From NCBI GenBank assembly GCA_902796565.1, contig CADBPP010000195.1, positions 1 to 7,609 on the forward strand: a stretch of 7,609 bases of DNA. Reading direction: 5' to 3'. The stretch is from an uncultured Eubacteriales bacterium (GTDB lineage: Bacteria; Bacillota; Clostridia; Eubacteriales; Anaerofustaceae). Each line of letters starts with the position of its first letter. The stretch's first letter is position 1. Under the pieces are notes generated by a model, which was not told where the DNA came from, did not search any database, and worked only from the letters and a program-made list of their open reading frames with translations. Both the position numbers and the translations under genes were made by a program. Shown here one piece after another: positions 6,495 to 7,609 of the stretch.

Positions 6495-6504
6495 AGAAGG
6501 AGGT
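6495..6504 (+). promoter_or_regulatory. Very strong Shine-Dalgarno site of rpsF
   Basis: AGAAGGAGGT is a near-perfect complement of the 16S rRNA 3' end and lies eight bases before the ATG at 6513, consistent with a highly expressed ribosomal-protein gene. Confidence 0.9.
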
Positions 6505-6512
6505 AAAATCGC

Positions 6513-6797
6513 ATGAATTCATATGAGACTCTGTTCATTCTGAACCCCAACTGCACAGAGGAAGAGATCGATGCCGAGGTCGCAAAGGTGACCGATATCA
6601 TCTCCGCCGCAGGCGAGGTCAAGGCGACTGACAAGTGGGGCAAGAGAAAGCTTGCCTATGACATCAACAAGAACAGCGAAGGTTACTTCGTGCTCGTACA
6701 GTTCGAGTCAGAGCCCAAGGTCCTTGATGAGCTCAACCACATCTACAGGATCACAGAGAACATTTTAAGAGGCATCTACGTTAAGGTAGAGGAATAA
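6513..6797 (+). CDS. rpsF: Small ribosomal subunit protein bS6
   Basis: S6 binds S18 and the central domain of 16S rRNA in the platform of the 30S subunit. The 94-residue product has the family's usual length. It begins MNSYETLFILNPN (first beta strand), continues with a helix (EEEIDAEVAKVTDII), the DKWGKRKLAYDINKNSEGYFVLVQFE core strands, and ends in YRITENILRGIYVKVEE, where S6 proteins typically have RxxVxR. There is no acidic C-terminal extension of the kind that is glutamylated in E. coli. The start is fixed by the AGAAGGAGGT site. It is first in the rpsF-ssb-rpsR operon, 20 bases upstream of ssb, and S6 and S18 are made from the same message as their in-ribosome partners. Confidence 0.97.
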   Translation: MNSYETLFILNPNCTEEEIDAEVAKVTDIISAAGEVKATDKWGKRKLAYDINKNSEGYFVLVQFESEPKVLDELNHIYRITENILRGIYVKVEE

Positions 6798-6817
6798 GTA
6801 TCCGAAGGTAAACAGTT

Positions 6818-7255
6818 ATGGTAAACAAAGTGATTCTTATCGGAAGACTTACAAGGGATCCCGACGTGAGGAACGTGGGCGACGCTAAGGTCGCCAACTT
6901 CACCCTCGCAGTGGACCGTACATACAAGAATCAGAACGGTGAGCGCGAAGCGGACTTCATTCCCATCGTGGTATGGAGAAAGACCGCGGAACTGTGTGAG
7001 AGATTCCTCTCAAAGGGTTCCATGTGCGCAGTCACCGGACGTCTTCAGGTCAGAAGCTATGACGCCAATGACGGTACGAAGCGTTATGTGACCGAGGTCG
7101 TCGCCGACGAGGTACAGTTCTTCCTCGGCAATTCCCAGGGTCAGTCGGCTCAGAGACAGGATACGCCTTACCAGAGCCAGGCCCAGCAGGATCCGGGATA
7201 CGGAGTTCCCCTTGACGAGTTCGAGGAGATCGAAGACCTCACCCTTCCGTTCTAA
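6818..7255 (+). CDS. ssb: Single-stranded DNA-binding protein
   Basis: SSB coats single-stranded DNA during replication, recombination and repair and recruits partners (RecJ among them in other bacteria) through its C-terminal tip. The 145-residue product has an N-terminal OB fold (MVNKVILIGRLTRDPDVR at 1-18, FTLAVDR at 28-34, DFIPIVVWRKTAELCERFLSKG at 46-67 with the DNA-stacking Trp53, and VTGRLQVRSYD). A Gln/Ser-rich linker spans about 104-131, and the protein ends DEFEEIEDLTLPF. The final PF needed for partner binding is present, but the last six residues (DLTLPF) are less acidic than the usual DDDIPF. SD GAAGG (6804-6808) is nine bases before the ATG. Placement between rpsF and rpsR is the standard Firmicute arrangement. 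Confidence 0.97.
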   Translation: MVNKVILIGRLTRDPDVRNVGDAKVANFTLAVDRTYKNQNGEREADFIPIVVWRKTAELCERFLSKGSMCAVTGRLQVRSYDANDGTKRYVTEVVADEVQFFLGNSQGQSAQRQDTPYQSQAQQDPGYGVPLDEFEEIEDLTLPF

Positions 7256-7282
7256 CCTATTCTAAAGAAAGGAACAAACGAA

Positions 7283-7534
7283 ATGTCAGCACCTGAAAAG
7301 AAGGAATATCAGAAGAATGATTTCAGACGCAGGAAGAAGGTTTGCTACTTCTGCGAGAACAATATCGAGCATGTGGATTACAAGGACGTCGCTCTCCTGA
7401 GAAAGTATGTCTCAGAGCGCTACAAGATCCTTCCCAGAAGGGCCACAGGCACCTGCGCAAAGCATCAGAGACAGGTCACCAGCGCCGTCAAGATCGCAAG
7501 AAATATCGCGCTGCTGCCCTACACCACCGACTGA
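7283..7534 (+). CDS. rpsR: Small ribosomal subunit protein bS18, zinc-ligand form
   Basis: S18 pairs with S6 on the platform of the 30S subunit. The 83-residue product has the expected basic N-terminus (FRRRKK), then CYFC (Cys21, Cys24), VDYKDVALLRKYVSERYKILPRR, GTCAKHQRQ (Cys58, His61) and the closing IARNIALLPYTTD. The CxxC...CxxH set is the metal-binding (C+) version of S18, whereas many bacteria carry a cysteine-free form. AAAGGA (7268-7273) lies nine bases before the ATG. It is the last gene of the operon, 27 bases after ssb, and is followed 12 bases later by a strong terminator. No rplI follows. Confidence 0.97.
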   Translation: MSAPEKKEYQKNDFRRRKKVCYFCENNIEHVDYKDVALLRKYVSERYKILPRRATGTCAKHQRQVTSAVKIARNIALLPYTTD

Positions 7535-7546
7535 TCGAGTCAGACC

Positions 7547-7573
7547 GGCGGGCTTTATGCCCGCCTTTTTTTT
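7547..7573 (+). terminator. Intrinsic terminator of the rpsF-ssb-rpsR operon
   Basis: A perfect 7-bp GC stem (GGCGGGC with GCCCGCC), a 5-base TTTAT loop and eight Ts (7566-7573) lie 12 bases after the rpsR stop. The remaining 36 bases of the window show no feature. Confidence 0.95.
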
Positions 7574-7609
7574 ATTGTGTATCAACGGAAAAATCAGGTT
7601 GCACCCCGA

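Overview
The window looks like chromosomal DNA from a Gram-positive, moderately GC-rich Clostridia-type Firmicute. Reasons: a RecJ with the long Firmicute C-terminal extension, the recJ-apt gene order, the compact rpsF-ssb-rpsR operon, purine-rich Shine-Dalgarno (SD) sites, and a surface protein ending in a sortase-type cell-wall sorting signal. A Lachnospiraceae-like or related gut/rumen lineage is a reasonable guess, but no species can be named from the sequence alone. All supported genes are on the + strand.

Layout: (1) 2-1246 is the 3' part of recJ, cut by the window start. It overlaps apt (1230-1745), and apt is closed by a strong intrinsic terminator (1758-1784). (2) 1798-2358 encodes a RimJ/RimL-type GNAT acetyltransferase whose stop overlaps the start of a patatin-like phospholipase gene (2355-3578), so the two are probably translationally coupled. 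(3) 3686-6265 encodes an 859-residue secreted surface protein. It has a signal peptide, a right-handed beta-helix-like domain of ten Gly-rich repeats, a CnaB-like domain with a plausible isopeptide triad, and a C-terminal SPPTG sorting signal. (4) 6266-6512 is a 247-base gap holding several hairpins, a near-consensus extended -10 promoter and the leader of the next operon. (5) 6513-7534 is rpsF-ssb-rpsR (S6, single-strand DNA-binding protein, S18), closed by a strong terminator at 7547-7573.

The housekeeping parts (DNA repair and purine salvage; ribosome and replication) are ordinary. The accessory middle section holds the less usual material: a lipase/acetyltransferase pair and a wall-anchored beta-helix protein likely to face host or plant polysaccharides. 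I found no CRISPR array, insertion sequence, tRNA, rRNA or prophage gene. I see no convincing evidence of an entirely new system. The surface protein architecture and the structured leader of the rpsF operon deserve most attention.
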